Origin: Malus domestica
Lineage: Eukaryota; Streptophyta; Magnoliopsida; Rosales; Rosaceae
Direction: 5' to 3'
Length of the DNA: 64,000 nucleotides
NCBI RefSeq assembly: GCF_042453785.1
Contig: NC_091661.1
Span: forward strand, 27,643,501 to 27,707,500
A program made the translations under genes and the position numbers. Within the stretch, counting starts at the first letter, position 1; each line of letters begins with the position of its first letter. Under the pieces are notes generated by a model. It had not been told where the DNA came from. It ran no database searches and worked only from the letters and a program-made list of their open reading frames with translations. Below, piece after piece: positions 46,064 to 57,261 of the stretch.

Positions 46064-46754
46064 GTATGTACCTGATTAAAATAATTTACGCTTTGCTACC
46101 ATGCTGGTGCAATAGCAAGGTCTTGCACAGTTTAAGTGTTATCTTATCAAATCATTATGTACCTATAATTGTTCTATATGACGAGTTTCTTTTCTTTATG
46201 GAATAGAGAAATATAAATTTATTACCAAGTCTTAATGGTGTAGGGTATATGTAAATGAATTCAATTAGAACTCACATTTTTGTTTTCTGTTTTGTAGCTG
46301 CCTTGATCATTAGTTGGTGATATTTGGGAGATTGGGTCATCTGGTTGTTTGGATTTAAGTGGGATTGAAGTTATTTTTGCCGCTTTTTGTGATTTGGGTC
46401 TGGGTTATGGTCAAGTTATTGCTATTTATTCTGGGTATTTGCTGAAATTTGTGTTCAATTAGTGTGAGTTCTGTAATTGGTTTGTGTTCGTTCATATAAC
46501 CTTATGTTCTTGGAATGTGATTTAGCTGTGGCTCTTTCATTTGATTCTTAATTCTTTATGATTCAGCACTATGTTGATATTGATGATGAATTTTTCCTCG
46601 CGATTAATGCTTTCATGTTTAAATCTTAATAACTATACTTGCTTCTCTTGGGTGTATGTTTTGCCGGTCATGAAAAACTGTCGGCCAATCTTTTTGCACC
46701 ACTCTTTCGCACTCTTTTCCGTGGCTATCATGTTTCTCTCTGACCTTATAAATT

Positions 46755-46925
46755 TTGCCTTCATTCACAACAAAAAACCTTGCGACGAGCAAACAGGCAC
46801 AACCAATTCTGCCAGAATTGCTGGAGAATTCCACAACCAAGGTCATCGAGTACGGCCGAAAGCATGTTGAGGGTCGAGACGGCGATAGCACCGATGTTGG
46901 CAAGAGCGGCGACCCCTTTTCAAGG
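46755..46925 (+). pseudogene. SKP1-like fragment
   Basis: The frame reads LPELLENSTTKVIEYGRKHV followed by EGRDGDSTD, resembling the SKP1/ASK segment in which a loop precedes KVIEYCKKHVE. Only this short block is recognisable; the remainder of the roughly 160-residue SCF ubiquitin-ligase adaptor is absent. The match is short. Confidence 0.45.
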
Positions 46926-47589
46926 TACGGTCTTCACTGATTTGAAGTTTTAGTTTGTTTGTGATTTTTTTTCTTTTGGATATGTAATTTATCCTTTTGT
47001 ACTTGACAATTTGTGATCCAAAATTTTTTTCTCGTGTTTTGATTTTCCTGTGAATTTATATGAGTTTAGATTTTTATTGTTAATTTACTGATGTTGGGGG
47101 ATCATTTTGGCTTCTAGATTGGTTTGAACTTTTTTCTGTCTTTGTTTTTTCCTTTGTGTAATTTTAGTCAGATTGAAGTGTTCTTTTCAATTTGAGATTT
47201 AATTGAAGTGTTTAGGATTATCTACATATATATAATCAATGTTGAAATTTTAAACTAAATCACTATGCTGCAATCAAACCCACAGATTGTTGGGTCCAAA
47301 AGAAGAAGAAGAAGAAGGAGTGAACAACATGAAATTGGCTTTGGGTAAGCTTCCACTCTCTTCTGTGTATGATCTCTTTGAGAAGTGATTTTGGTTTGTG
47401 CTTTCAAAAATGATGATGGCAATTTCATATTTGGACAGAGAAAACAATAGGCATGTATGATGAAGTGGAATTTTTCGTGGTATTATCAACATGCTTGTTA
47501 TAAAGAATTCTTCATTTAGTTTTTTGGGTTGTGTGTTTTGTGCTGTTTCATTCGTGACTTGTGTGTTTTGTTGTATCTGATTCAAGAAT

Positions 47590-47750
47590 ACGTCATTGAA
47601 GAATGTTAATGAATCCAAACATGGGTTTTGGGGTGTTCTTGCTAGAAAAGCCAAAGACATTCTCGACGATGATGATAATGGAGTTCAGGATTATGATTCA
47701 CCCCGAACAACAAGGACGAATATGCTGTCTTTGCCAACAAGGGGATAAGG
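47590..47750 (+). pseudogene. Unrecognised coding-like segment (GFWGVLARKAKDILDDDD)
   Basis: One plus-strand frame reads NVNESKHGFWGVLARKAKDI followed by an acidic stretch and DYDSPRTTRTNMLSLPTRG, with a possible GGTGAG donor near 47748. The composition looks protein-coding and its conserved-looking Trp/Ala-Arg-Lys block suggests a real gene source, but I cannot name it. No start or continuation was found. Confidence 0.35.
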
Positions 47751-48841
47751 TGAGATATAGTTTTCGTCATGTCTTTATAGTAGCTGGGCATTTTCCAAGG
47801 ACTTTTAATTGCTGCTGCATTGTTGAATACATTAAGAATGATCCGGTAAACCAGAGAGGGAGTCATCAGCTTATGGATTTGTTAACACATCCAATGTGTT
47901 GTAATCTTTTCATTACTTAAACATGTTAAGACATCAATTCTAAAAAAAACTTGGTCTGCTACTTTACTTATGGTGCTGTTGGTTTACTCCAACGATAATA
48001 CCTAGCTAGGATAGCCTTTTCTTTATGTCTTAATTATTGATAGTGCTATCATCATGGCAGGCTATGTTGGGGCAAGAACTGTGCAGGCAAAGACATAAGA
48101 GTGATGGATTTTGGAACGAAATGCAGAGGATATCATTTTGTGCTGCTTAAGTAAAAGTTTCCTCTTCTGTTATATTTGTGTGTTGGATATTGTAAAAAAT
48201 TAATATAAGTTGTATATTCATGATAACTGACTGATTAAGATTACTTACAAGGGGTATATATGCACAGGAGAGCTCAGCATGAGGGTGCTGTTGGTTTACC
48301 TTGCCTGGATGTGTAGCAGTGTGGGGTTGTTCAAGAAAAAAGGTTTTAAAGGATCCTTTGCAGATGCAGGATCTTCTGCTAAATGATAACATTGCAATCC
48401 GAGTGTAATTAGTTTAGTTTTTTCTAGTTTTTTTTTTTTTTTTGTGAAATGTTATTTACAATGTCAGAATGTTTCTTGGAATTCAGTTGTCAAGGTTTCT
48501 TTTTATATTTTCCCTTTTTTAGACATTTGCAGTTTTGTCCGGAGTGTGTGAGCTGTTGCTTCAGCCAAAACAGGTGCTCTCTCCATTTTTCATTTCTTCC
48601 ATACTCAAACCCTAGCCGCTCCACCTGTCTCTCCCACACATAAGCAAACTCCATCTGAAAGCCGAAGAATCCAAAGGTAAATCCCTTCGAACTCTTTGAT
48701 TATCAACCAGATTTCAGAATGTTTTTGGGATATACACTGCTATTTCATATAGTGTTAGTTCAATAGTTTAGTCCTAAGACCTAGCTCATGAGACATCAGA
48801 ATTTCGATTGATTTAGCTTTTGTCCTATGCCTTTTTTGTAG

Positions 48842-49115
48842 GCACAACAAGGATTGTAGACTACACAAACTTAGAAGATATGAAGTGTGCGGTAAGTCCT
48901 TTTACTTTCTCACTCCAGAGTCCATACATTCATATTTTCTGTAACCTTCTATGGAGCATGGGTACTAGGTTGTTGAATATTGCTTCTTCAATATGTCGAT
49001 GTGTCTGAAGCATCTATAAGAATCTCAAACTTCATAAATAATTTCCATGCAGATCAAAAAGCTTGATGGCTCTGAGTTCCGAAATGCTTTTGACCGCCAA
49101 TCTGTTTGCGTATGA
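48842..49115 (+). pseudogene. SR splicing factor (SF2/ASF-type, SR30/SR34-like) RRM2 fragment
   Basis: Exon 48842-48891 encodes TTRIVDYTNLEDMKCA and is bordered by TTTTTTGTAG and GTAAGT. The next exon from 49053 (after ATGCAG) encodes IKKLDGSEFRNAFDRQSVCV and stops at about 49115. Together they match the second RNA-recognition motif of plant SF2/ASF-like SR proteins, with the intron kept in its usual place and phase. A leader-like segment (48596-48680, with a GTAAAT donor) precedes it. RRM1 and the RS tail are missing, so it is a captured or decayed fragment. Confidence 0.8.
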
Positions 49116-49471
49116 ATCTTACAAGTTGAAAATTTATTTTCTCTCCTCCTGTATTTTTGTTTATCTTTTGCTCTGTTGGGTTTTTTTTTCCAACAACTCA
49201 AAGGGCCGAAAGGTATTCTCTTTTCATATTCTTCTCTCCCAATTTCTTTAGGGTTAATTTCAATTTTCTTATGCTATTTGCATTGGTGCTTTTTAGGGTT
49301 TAACTATTTGATTTCACAGATTCATTTCAGACACAGTAAATAGTTACATTTTAAATTCGTATTTCATAACTTGGTTGCTTGATTCTAATGTCGATTCGTT
49401 ACAACAGAAGTGAACTTTTTCTTTCAATAATTTAATCTGATGTAACTCTGTTTTTGTTCTCTCATGTCTAG

Positions 49472-49677
49472 GTTGGTCAAGGACATGGGGAGAAGAGCAC
49501 TTTGGAAATGGGTACGAAAGGAAATAAACTTGCTGAACTGCATTGGCATCTATTGTTTTGGTTTTTCTTTGACAAGTTAACTTGCTCTCTCTTTGCAGTA
49601 AGGTGCACAAATATGGAAAAAGCACGACAGGGGAAAGCTGGGATATTGTTGTGGATGAGGAGACCTATTACGAGTGA
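49472..49677 (+). pseudogene. ESV1/LESV-like (starch-associated, Trp-rich) gene fragment
   Basis: Exon 49472-49511 encodes WSRTWGEEHFGNG. After an intron with GT...GCAG borders, exon 49599-49677 encodes KVHKYGKSTTGESWDIVVDE followed by ETYYE. The split glycine codon joins in phase. The Trp-rich WGEEH...KYGKS...GE.WD...E..YE pattern is that of EARLY STARVATION1 / LIKE ESV1, plastid starch-granule-binding proteins. Only this internal portion is present. Identification is from family recall. Confidence 0.6.
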
Positions 49678-50630
49678 GTCTGGACTTGGTTCTGGTTCTG
49701 TCTACATATAGTATGTTGAAGCAGTCAAAAGGATTTCAGGGGCTATAAGGGATGGCTGTAGAGGCCACCCGCTCGATATTGCCTTGTTCGGTTGTTCATC
49801 CAGATACAAATTCTTGTTTAGCTCAGAATGCACGGGCTACATCAGCTACATTTAGGAAAACATTTCCGCTTTACTTTTCTTTGATGTTTGTACCATTCAT
49901 TGTTTTCAGCCTACAGAAGGTAAATTCTTCAAACTCAGCCTTTTCTTCTCATTATTTACCAGGATAATGCTTCTTTAACAATTATTTTCTGAAATGGTGC
50001 GTTTACCTATTAGTTCTGCCGACCACGATATTGGATTTATTGCCATGAAATGGTATGGAATTTGTTTATGATTTTGCCAATTACACAAACTGAGTCGTTT
50101 TTGCTGTTATCTGTTGGAGTTTTATGAGTTGTGTCTGGTGTGCCTTGCCATGAATAGTGAAGGATCATTGACTCTCCTTCTTGGCAGTAGCTGGATAGTC
50201 TTTCATATACAATTGGATCATGGTAATGTTTTGAGGCATTTCAAATTATTCCACATGTAAATAGTTTTGAATTCAGAGTTTGGTCTTTCAATTTCAAGCT
50301 GGCATATGATCTTTGAATAGTTCAAGCATTTTTGTTATCATTCTAATTCTCTGAAGGTAAATAGAAAAATTGCATGTAAATCGAACAATGTTTCATAACC
50401 TTTTGTGTGTTGGTACTATTGTTGATCCAAAGCCACAAGAACTTTGTTGGTGTAATCTTTTTTGCATGTAAATAGAAGTCTGATCTTTTGTGTGTATACA
50501 AGCAACAGTATCATTTAAACGCTTTTAAAATCCACAGCATCGTTTGGGCAATTTTTGCTAGTTATAACCAAATGTATGAAATTGAAATGTTATAGAAATG
50601 TTGTACGAGGTTACAATTGGAGAGAATTTT
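49678..50630 (+). other. Further plus-strand exon-like sequence, unrecognised, then intergenic
   Basis: At about 49709-49830 one frame reads AVKRISGAIRDGCRGHPLDI. An overlapping frame (49752-49919) encodes a hydrophobic stretch (PLYFSLMFVPFIVFSLQK) followed by GGTAAATT. I cannot identify either. From about 49980 to 50630 I see nothing beyond AT-rich sequence. Confidence 0.3.
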
Positions 50631-50795
50631 TCAGTGTGATTGGAACACGGGATGGTACACCACGTGTCACTATATAAATGGTAGAATGTGTGTTAAAAAA
50701 TTAATAATTTAAAAAATAAATTTTTCACCACTTATATAAAAACACGTGGTGTACCACTCGTGTTTCGATCATAATGAAAAATTTCTCGTTACAAT
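50631..50795. mobile_element. Palindromic MITE, family shared with 54879
   Basis: The left arm reads TTTTTCAGTGTGATTGGAAC and then GGTACACCACGTGTCACTAT. The right arm, on the other strand, reads TTTTTCATTATGATCGAAAC and then GGTACACCACGTGTTTTTAT. The two arms pair imperfectly over at least 50 bases. It ends roughly 470 bases upstream of the start codon of gene B. Confidence 0.75.
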
Positions 50796-50928
50796 TGTAC
50801 CGAAATGTAAAGAAGTAAATTGTAATTTACCCTATTTACTTTCACTTGCACATTTACCTGTTTGACGCCCAGCTTAGGTGGGCATATTATATCCCAGTAA
50901 AAATATCACATCCATAAAAAAAATTAAT

Positions 50929-51262
50929 TTTTCATCTATATTAATACAATGTATTTGAAGGACCGACGATTCCCAATTCCAAGTGGGGTCTTAAATTAAC
51001 TTGTGTCTCTATAGATGCGGACTAGCTAGTCCTAAATAGCCGCTTAGTTTATTCCATCTTATCATCTATCAAACTTTTGTCCAAGATTCCAAGAGTCCGT
51101 CCGACGACTGTTACTCTCATTGATGTGCACCGATTTTGAAAATGCGGTCTCATGCCGTAGAGGATGGTTTAGAAAAGGTGAGGCTCCCTAGTATATATAG
51201 GTAGCTCTACTCTGGATTGTTCATTGCTCATACACATCACCTGCTTCATACACTTGAACTTT
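50929..51262 (+). promoter_or_regulatory. 5' flank and core promoter of HcrVf-like gene B
   Basis: It is collinear with 23875-24208 upstream of gene A; shared sequence begins at TTTTTCATCTATATTAATA. A TATA-type AGTATATATAGG near 51190 is followed by CTCTACTCTGGATTG. The stretch GATGGTTT near 51165 occurs once and represents the unoccupied form of the hAT target. Confidence 0.6.
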
Positions 51263-54166
51263 ATGGCCATTGCAACCATTACTTTCAGTATTGGTTTATC
51301 CAATGGAAATCCAGCTTGGCCTCCACTTTGCAAAGAAAGCGAAAGACGAGCACTTCTGATGTTCAAGCAAGATCTCAACGATCCTGCCAATCGCCTTTCA
51401 TCGTGGGTTGCAGAAGAAGATTCAGATTGTTGCAGTTGGACAGGAGTTGTCTGTGATCACATGACCGGCCACATCCACGAGCTGCACCTTAATAATCCCG
51501 ACACTTATTTTGATTTCCAATCTTCCTTCGGTGGTAAGATAAATCCTTCTTTGCTCAGTTTAAAGCATCTCAACTTCTTGGACTTGAGTTACAATAATTT
51601 CAATGGAACACAAATTCCTAGTTTCTTTGGTTCTATGACAAGTTTAACACACCTTAATCTTGCATACTCATTGTTTGATGGAGTAATTCCTCATACACTA
51701 GGAAATCTCTCCAGTCTACGCTATCTCAATCTCCATAGTTATGGTCTCTATGGTTCCAATCTGAAGGTAGAGAACCTTCAGTGGATTTCTGGTCTTTCTC
51801 TGCTGAAACACTTGCACTTGAGTTATGTAAATCTTAGCAAAGCATCTGACTGGTTGCAAGTTACAAACATGCTCCCTTCTTTGGTAGAGTTACATATGTC
51901 CTTTTGTCATCTTCATCAAATCCCCCCTCTACCCACCCCAAATTTTACTTCCCTGGTCGTCCTTGATCTTTCTGGAAACAGTTTTAATTCTTTGATGTTG
52001 AGGTGGGTTTTCAGTCTTAAAAATCTAGTTTCTATTCTTCTCGGTGATTGTGGTTTCCAAGGTCCAATTCCTAGCATTTCACAGAATATCACATCTTTGA
52101 AGGTAATTGATTTGGCATTCAATTCTATTAGTCTTGATCCGATTCCCAAATGGCTGTTTAACCAAAAAGATCTGGCTTTGGATCTAGAAGGTAATGACCT
52201 TACAGGACTTCCAAGCAGTATTCAGAATATGACTGGTCTTATAGCTCTTTATCTTGGGTCGAACGAATTCAATTCTACCATACTTGAATGGTTGTATAGC
52301 CTGAACAATCTTGAGTCCTTAGATCTTTCTCACAATGCCTTACGTGGTGAAATTTCGAGTTCCATTGGAAATCTTAAAAGTTTAAGGCACTTTGATCTTT
52401 CAAGTAATTCAATATCAGGTCGCATTCCAATGTCACTAGGAAATATATCAAGCTTAGAACAATTGGACATATCTGTAAATCAATTTAATGGAACTTTCAC
52501 AGAAGTTATTGGTCAGCTCAAAATGCTAACGGATTTGGATATATCTTATAATTCGTTAGAAGGTGTGGTGTCGGAAATTTCTTTTAGCAACCTTATAAAG
52601 TTGAAGAATTTTGTTGCAAGAGGAAACTCATTTACTTTGAAAACTAGTCGAGATTGGGTTCCTCCTTTTCAACTTGAAATTTTGCAGCTGGATTCCTGGC
52701 ATTTGGGGCCTGAATGGCCAATGTGGTTGCGGACACAAACTCAATTAAAGGAACTAAGCTTGTCTGGTACAGGAATTTCAAGTACTATTCCAACTTGGTT
52801 TTGGAACTTAACTTCCCAAGTAGACTATCTGAATCTCTCTCACAATCAATTGTATGGGCAGATTCAAAATATATTTGTTGGTGCTTTTCCTTCAGTAGTT
52901 GATCTTGGTTCTAACCAATTCACTGGTGCATTGCCCATTGTTGCCACCTCATTGTTCTGGCTAGATCTTTCCAATTCATCATTTTCTGGATCTGTTTTCC
53001 ACTTCTTCTGTGATAGGCCGGATGAACCAAAGCAACTTGAAATTCTTCATCTCGGGAACAATTTTCTCACTGGAAAAGTACCCGATTGTTGGATGAGTTG
53101 GCAATACTTGGGCTTCCTAAATTTAGAAAACAACAACCTAACTGGGAATGTCCCAATGTCCATGGGATACTTGCAAGATCTGGAATCACTGCACTTGCGC
53201 AATAATCACCTGTACGGAGAATTGCCACATTCCCTGCAGAACTGTACCTCGTTGTCAGTTGTTGACCTTAGTGAAAATGGGTTTTCCGGAAGCATACCAA
53301 TATGGATAGGGAAAAGCCTTTCAGGGTTGCATGTTCTTATCCTTCGTTCAAATAAGTTTGAAGGAGATATTCCTAATGAAGTTTGTTATTTGAAAAGTCT
53401 CCAGATATTGGACCTTGCACATAACAAACTCTCAGGAATGATACCGAGATGCTTCCACAATTTGAGCGCCTTGGCTAATTTTTCAGAATCATTTTCTCCA
53501 AGGATTTTTGGGAGTGTGAATGGAGAAGTTTGGGAGAATGCAATCTTGGTAACGAAAGGGACAGAAATGGAATATAGCAAGATTCTGGGATTCGCAAAGG
53601 GCATGGATCTTTCATGCAACTTCATGTATGGAGAGATCCCTAAAGAACTTACCGGCCTCCTCGCATTACAGTCACTCAATTTATCGAATAATCGCTTCAC
53701 TGGAAGAATTCCTTCAAAGATTGGTGATATGGCAAAGTTAGAATCTGTTGATTTTTCCATGAACCAACTTGATGGTGAAATTCCTCCAAGCATGACGAAT
53801 TTGACATTTCTGAGTCACTTAAACTTGTCCTACAACAATTTGACAGGACGAATTCCGAAAAGCACTCAACTGCAGAGCCTTGATCAGTCGAGCTTCCTCG
53901 GCAACGAACTATGCGGAGCTCCACTCAACAAGAATTGCAGCGAGAATGGGGTGATACCGCCACCAACAGTTGAGCACGACGGAGGAGGAGGATACAGTTT
54001 ACTCGAAGATGAGTGGTTCTACGTGAGCTTGGGAGTTGGATTCTTCACGGGGTTTTGGATTGTGCTTGGTTCTTTGCTGGTAAACATGCCATGGAGCATT
54101 CTTCTTTCACAGTTGTTGAATAGGATAGTGTTTAAAATGTATCATGTAATTGTTGAATATGTTTAG
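51263..54166 (+). CDS. HcrVf-like LRR receptor-like protein, gene B (Vf/Rvi6 family)
   Basis: A single-exon frame of 967 residues. Only the ATG at 51263 is in frame and supported by comparison with gene A; the frame extends upstream without another ATG. Order: hydrophobic leader (about 1-15, MAIATITFSIGLSNG); LRR N-cap with PPLCKESERRALLMFKQDL and CCSWTGVVCDH; about 30 extracellular LRRs of the IP..(L)..L.L.L..N type (about 70-870), with an island-like stretch near ENAILVTKGTEMEYSK; C-cap NELCGAPLNKNC (about 878-892); acidic LLEDEW; membrane span FYVSLGVGFFTGFWIVLGSL (about 919-941); short tail of about 26 residues, no kinase. The architecture is that of receptor-like proteins that act with partner kinases such as SOBIR1/BAK1. 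Compared with gene A, 42 bases directly after the ATG are missing, shortening the signal peptide by 14 residues. Function in scab perception is not implied by sequence alone. Confidence 0.93.
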   Translation: MAIATITFSIGLSNGNPAWPPLCKESERRALLMFKQDLNDPANRLSSWVAEEDSDCCSWTGVVCDHMTGHIHELHLNNPDTYFDFQSSFGGKINPSLLSLKHLNFLDLSYNNFNGTQIPSFFGSMTSLTHLNLAYSLFDGVIPHTLGNLSSLRYLNLHSYGLYGSNLKVENLQWISGLSLLKHLHLSYVNLSKASDWLQVTNMLPSLVELHMSFCHLHQIPPLPTPNFTSLVVLDLSGNSFNSLMLRWVFSLKNLVSILLGDCGFQGPIPSISQNITSLKVIDLAFNSISLDPIPKWLFNQKDLALDLEGNDLTGLPSSIQNMTGLIALYLGSNEFNSTILEWLYSLNNLESLDLSHNALRGEISSSIGNLKSLRHFDLSSNSISGRIPMSLGNISSLEQLDISVNQFNGTFTEVIGQLKMLTDLDISYNSLEGVVSEISFSNLIKLKNFVARGNSFTLKTSRDWVPPFQLEILQLDSWHLGPEWPMWLRTQTQLKELSLSGTGISSTIPTWFWNLTSQVDYLNLSHNQLYGQIQNIFVGAFPSVVDLGSNQFTGALPIVATSLFWLDLSNSSFSGSVFHFFCDRPDEPKQLEILHLGNNFLTGKVPDCWMSWQYLGFLNLENNNLTGNVPMSMGYLQDLESLHLRNNHLYGELPHSLQNCTSLSVVDLSENGFSGSIPIWIGKSLSGLHVLILRSNKFEGDIPNEVCYLKSLQILDLAHNKLSGMIPRCFHNLSALANFSESFSPRIFGSVNGEVWENAILVTKGTEMEYSKILGFAKGMDLSCNFMYGEIPKELTGLLALQSLNLSNNRFTGRIPSKIGDMAKLESVDFSMNQLDGEIPPSMTNLTFLSHLNLSYNNLTGRIPKSTQLQSLDQSSFLGNELCGAPLNKNCSENGVIPPPTVEHDGGGGYSLLEDEWFYVSLGVGFFTGFWIVLGSLLVNMPWSILLSQLLNRIVFKMYHVIVEYV

Positions 54167-54878
54167 ATTTGTTTTGTACTTTGAGTAAGTTCGTTGGCAT
54201 TTTCCTTGCTGTGACGAATATGCCAGTATGGTTGTGTTGTATGATTTTGTCAAATTTAGTCCTCTTGTTTCATTGTGTTTTTCTTTCAGGTTTGGTTTTA
54301 GAGGGGTTAGGTTTCATGTCCCCCCATCCCTTGTATCATTTTTGTTTTCGTTTCTAGAGGGGTAAGGTTTATGTCTCTCATTCTTACTCAATGTTGTTTT
54401 TCTCCTTTTCTTGGCATTATGAGGGGTAAGGTTTATGTTCTCCCCTGACTAGGTGTAACTTATTTTTTTCGTTATCAATAAAATATTCCTCGTACCATCA
54501 AGGTTTTCGTAAAAAATAAAAAATAGAAAAAAATATCCCATATAAAATTAAAAGACTTGTTTTTTGAACAAGTAGCTCTTAATTCAGCAGAAGTAAATTG
54601 AATGACAAGAGAAATGTGTGAAAATGGTTTAGGGATTAGTTACCTATTAATTAATTATCAGCAAACTCATATTATTCACATTATTTCGTGGTTGTATTTT
54701 TAATTATTTTTCATTTACAATTTTACCCTTGGAACTTTCTAAGAAAACTAAAACAACGCTTCTCTCGAGTTCGAATCCCAAAACCAAAATTCATCCGGTA
54801 TATATATCCCAAGATGCAAAAGGACCAATTGGGAATTAAATAAAATACTTTCGAATAAGATGACAGAATAAATGAACG

Positions 54879-55043
54879 AATTTTCAGTGTGATCGTCACA
54901 TAGAGTGATACATCACGTGTCGTTATATAAATGGTGGGATATGTGTGTTAAAAAGTTAATAACTTAAAAAATAAAAAATTTCACCACTTACATAAAAACA
55001 CATGGTCTACAATCTGTGTTCCCGTCACAACTAAAAATTTCTT
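54879..55043. mobile_element. Palindromic MITE, same family as 50631
   Basis: The left arm TTTTCAGTGTGATCGTCACA and the right arm (other strand AAATTTTTAGTTGTGACGGG) form imperfect inverted repeats. The corresponding place in segmental copy 1 (near 32735-32750) contains no such element. Confidence 0.7.
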
Positions 55044-55311
55044 CATGAACTCAACCACCTGCACAACCCCGGCCAGTCCACCAATGACTCTAATTTACTC
55101 AGAATTTTAATTTGGTAACGACAATTTTCACCACTTACATAAAAACACATGGTCTACAATCTGTGTTCCCGTCACAACTAAAAATTTCTTCATGAACTCA
55201 ACCACCTGCACAACCCCGGCCAGTCCACCAATGACTCTAATTTACTCAGAATTTTAATTTGGTAACGACTTAATTATTTATTTATGAAAGGGTAATTAAA
55301 GAAAATCAAGT

Positions 55312-55843
55312 TGTGAAGTCCTTGTAGTTTGTATTGACCAGTACTGACGGATAAGAAGGGTAGTATGGTCAAAAAGGTGGTGCTGAAGTAAGGCAGTTAG
55401 TATATTTGGAAGTTAGTTAGAATTGGCGGTAAAATTAGTTAGAGCTGTTAGTACCATTGAGCTATATAAGTGCGTAAGAATCTTGTAGTAATTATTCGAA
55501 GAAATATACAGAAGCTCATAGCCTCTGCTCTCTCTGCAATTCTGTTTCTTTCTCTCTAAGTTTTCTGCTTTTCTTCAATTCTCTGTGCACTGTTATCATG
55601 GTATCAGAGCTGGCCGATCCTTGGTTTCAATTCCGCTGTGCAAGTCTTCTTGATTGATTGAAGCTCGATGGTAGCTGCAAGTTCTCAGGGATTTCTGCTC
55701 AAAGGTTCAAGATTTTCATTTGTATCAGGTTCTTTGTTTCTGATTTCACAGTGCACACCATCTGTTTGCGTTATGTTCTAGTTGGAGAGTGTTTGTTATT
55801 TTTCTGAAAGATTGAAGGCCCATAACCATTGTTAGAAAATTGA
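55312..55843 (+). mobile_element. Copia LTR, primer-binding site and leader (second copy)
   Basis: The LTR (55312-55598) starts TGTGAAGTCCTTG and ends GCACTGTTATCA. The primer-binding site TGGTATCAGAGCTGG follows at 55599. Closely related to 32869-33170. The leader is interrupted at 55843 by the young LTR element and resumes at 61532. Confidence 0.85.
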
Positions 55844-57261
55844 TGAAACACCCCAACCCGGAAGTTTGAGGTAAATTCTTCTTCTTCCTAAAATTTTGCT
55901 TACTTTTCACTTTTACCCCTTATCCTAACAAAATCCTAGCCGTTCATCTAAATTGTCTTTCTCTCCTAAACTGCCAAGTGGCAGCACCCTAACTCTCTCC
56001 CTTTCCTTTTCCCGAAAACCCTCAGACCTTCTTAGGGTAATTCGACGTCCCGGACCCGTTTTTGAAGTCCGTTTTCCCAAATTCAATCGTTTGAGTAGAG
56101 TTTGACTAAATGTACCCTTTATGTGCTTAGGGGCAATTAATGGTGACGTTTCCGTCTTCGCTAGTGGCGCAGCTTTTGGCGACTAAGTACTGTGAGTGGA
56201 CCCCTTCTAAAATTACATGATTTTATAGTTTAATTGCATAAATGATTAGCATGCCTACGAATTTATGAAGTGATTTATATGAAGCATGTCGATTAAATAT
56301 ATTGATTATCGTCTCGTGTTTTGGTGAGGAATTAATTGTTAGCCTATACTGAGCTATATTTCAATATATCGTATTTTCTATAGAAACCATGATCTGGTAG
56401 ACTATCTGATAGGTGACGATAGGATACTAGAACATGTTTTGAACCCCTCTTTATAGTGTAGACGATGATCGGTAACCTATGCTATGAAGTGGTTATTTAT
56501 GAGAGACGTAAATATTTGTGCGTACCTAGTAGACACTATGCCGCTTGGGGCGAGGATCTGGTGTTGGCATGTGGGCCGGGAGAAATAATCCCTAGCGAAA
56601 GGCTGAGGGACACGGAGACAGGCATTGGGCCGGGAGGGAGTTATCTCTGGCTACGGGCACAGAGACTGAGGTGCAGGCATTGGGCCGGGAGTTATATTCA
56701 TTCAGTGATCTTTCTAGCAGCACACCGCGCTTACGAGACGATTTATGAGACGTTTACTGTTTTGATTTCTGCGATGAGATTCCGCAATATGGCTTTTGAG
56801 ATATTTTTGGCATGCTAGAATTTTTATTAAATCCATCACTTACTATGCTAGTAGTTTTCACTATTAAACTTTGGGGGTTAATATCTTGATAAATGTTTTA
56901 TTATTATATTATATATAAACTTGGTCCACTCACCTTTGTTTTGCGCCCCCATTCAGGACTTAGAACCGAGGCATACGATCCCGGCGTGAAGGCACTTCCG
57001 TAGCAGCATCTTCGGATCCTCTCGATGTAGGACCCACTTCTTCATTCATTCAACTTTATCTTAATTCTTTTTAGTGACTAGGTTTAGTTGTATGCTCTGA
57101 ACACGTTCCTAAATTATTAATTCATGGTATTTTAAATTTCTAACCCTTATTTATTTCTTATTCTTAGCTTTTGTATCAATTAATGGCTTTCGTCACCCCC
57201 GGGTGTCGGCGAGCACGTGTCGGTCCTGGTATTCAGGGAATATCAGGGTCGGGGCGTGTCA
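55844..57261 (+). repeat. 5' LTR of the young element
   Basis: 1418 bp, TG...CA. The 117-codon frame inside it (56465-56818) recurs at the same place in the other LTR and is not evidence of a gene. Confidence 0.93.

Larger units (their letters stand above)
54737..55843. repeat. Segmental duplication, copy 2, left part
   Basis: It is collinear with 32265-33420, beginning at the junction with the gene B 3' flank (CTTTCTAAGAAAACTAAAAC). It lacks the ccmFN insert and carries a MITE (54879-55043) not present in copy 1. An internal direct duplication of about 145 bp (54979-55122 and 55126-55268, landmark CACATGGTCTACAATCTGTG) includes the MITE right arm. Confidence 0.85.

Noticed and set aside
51224-51262. 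Longer start for gene B adding 13 residues
   Set aside because: It would begin at a TTG and lie within the promoter-derived leader shared with gene A; the ATG at 51263 corresponds to gene A's ATG.
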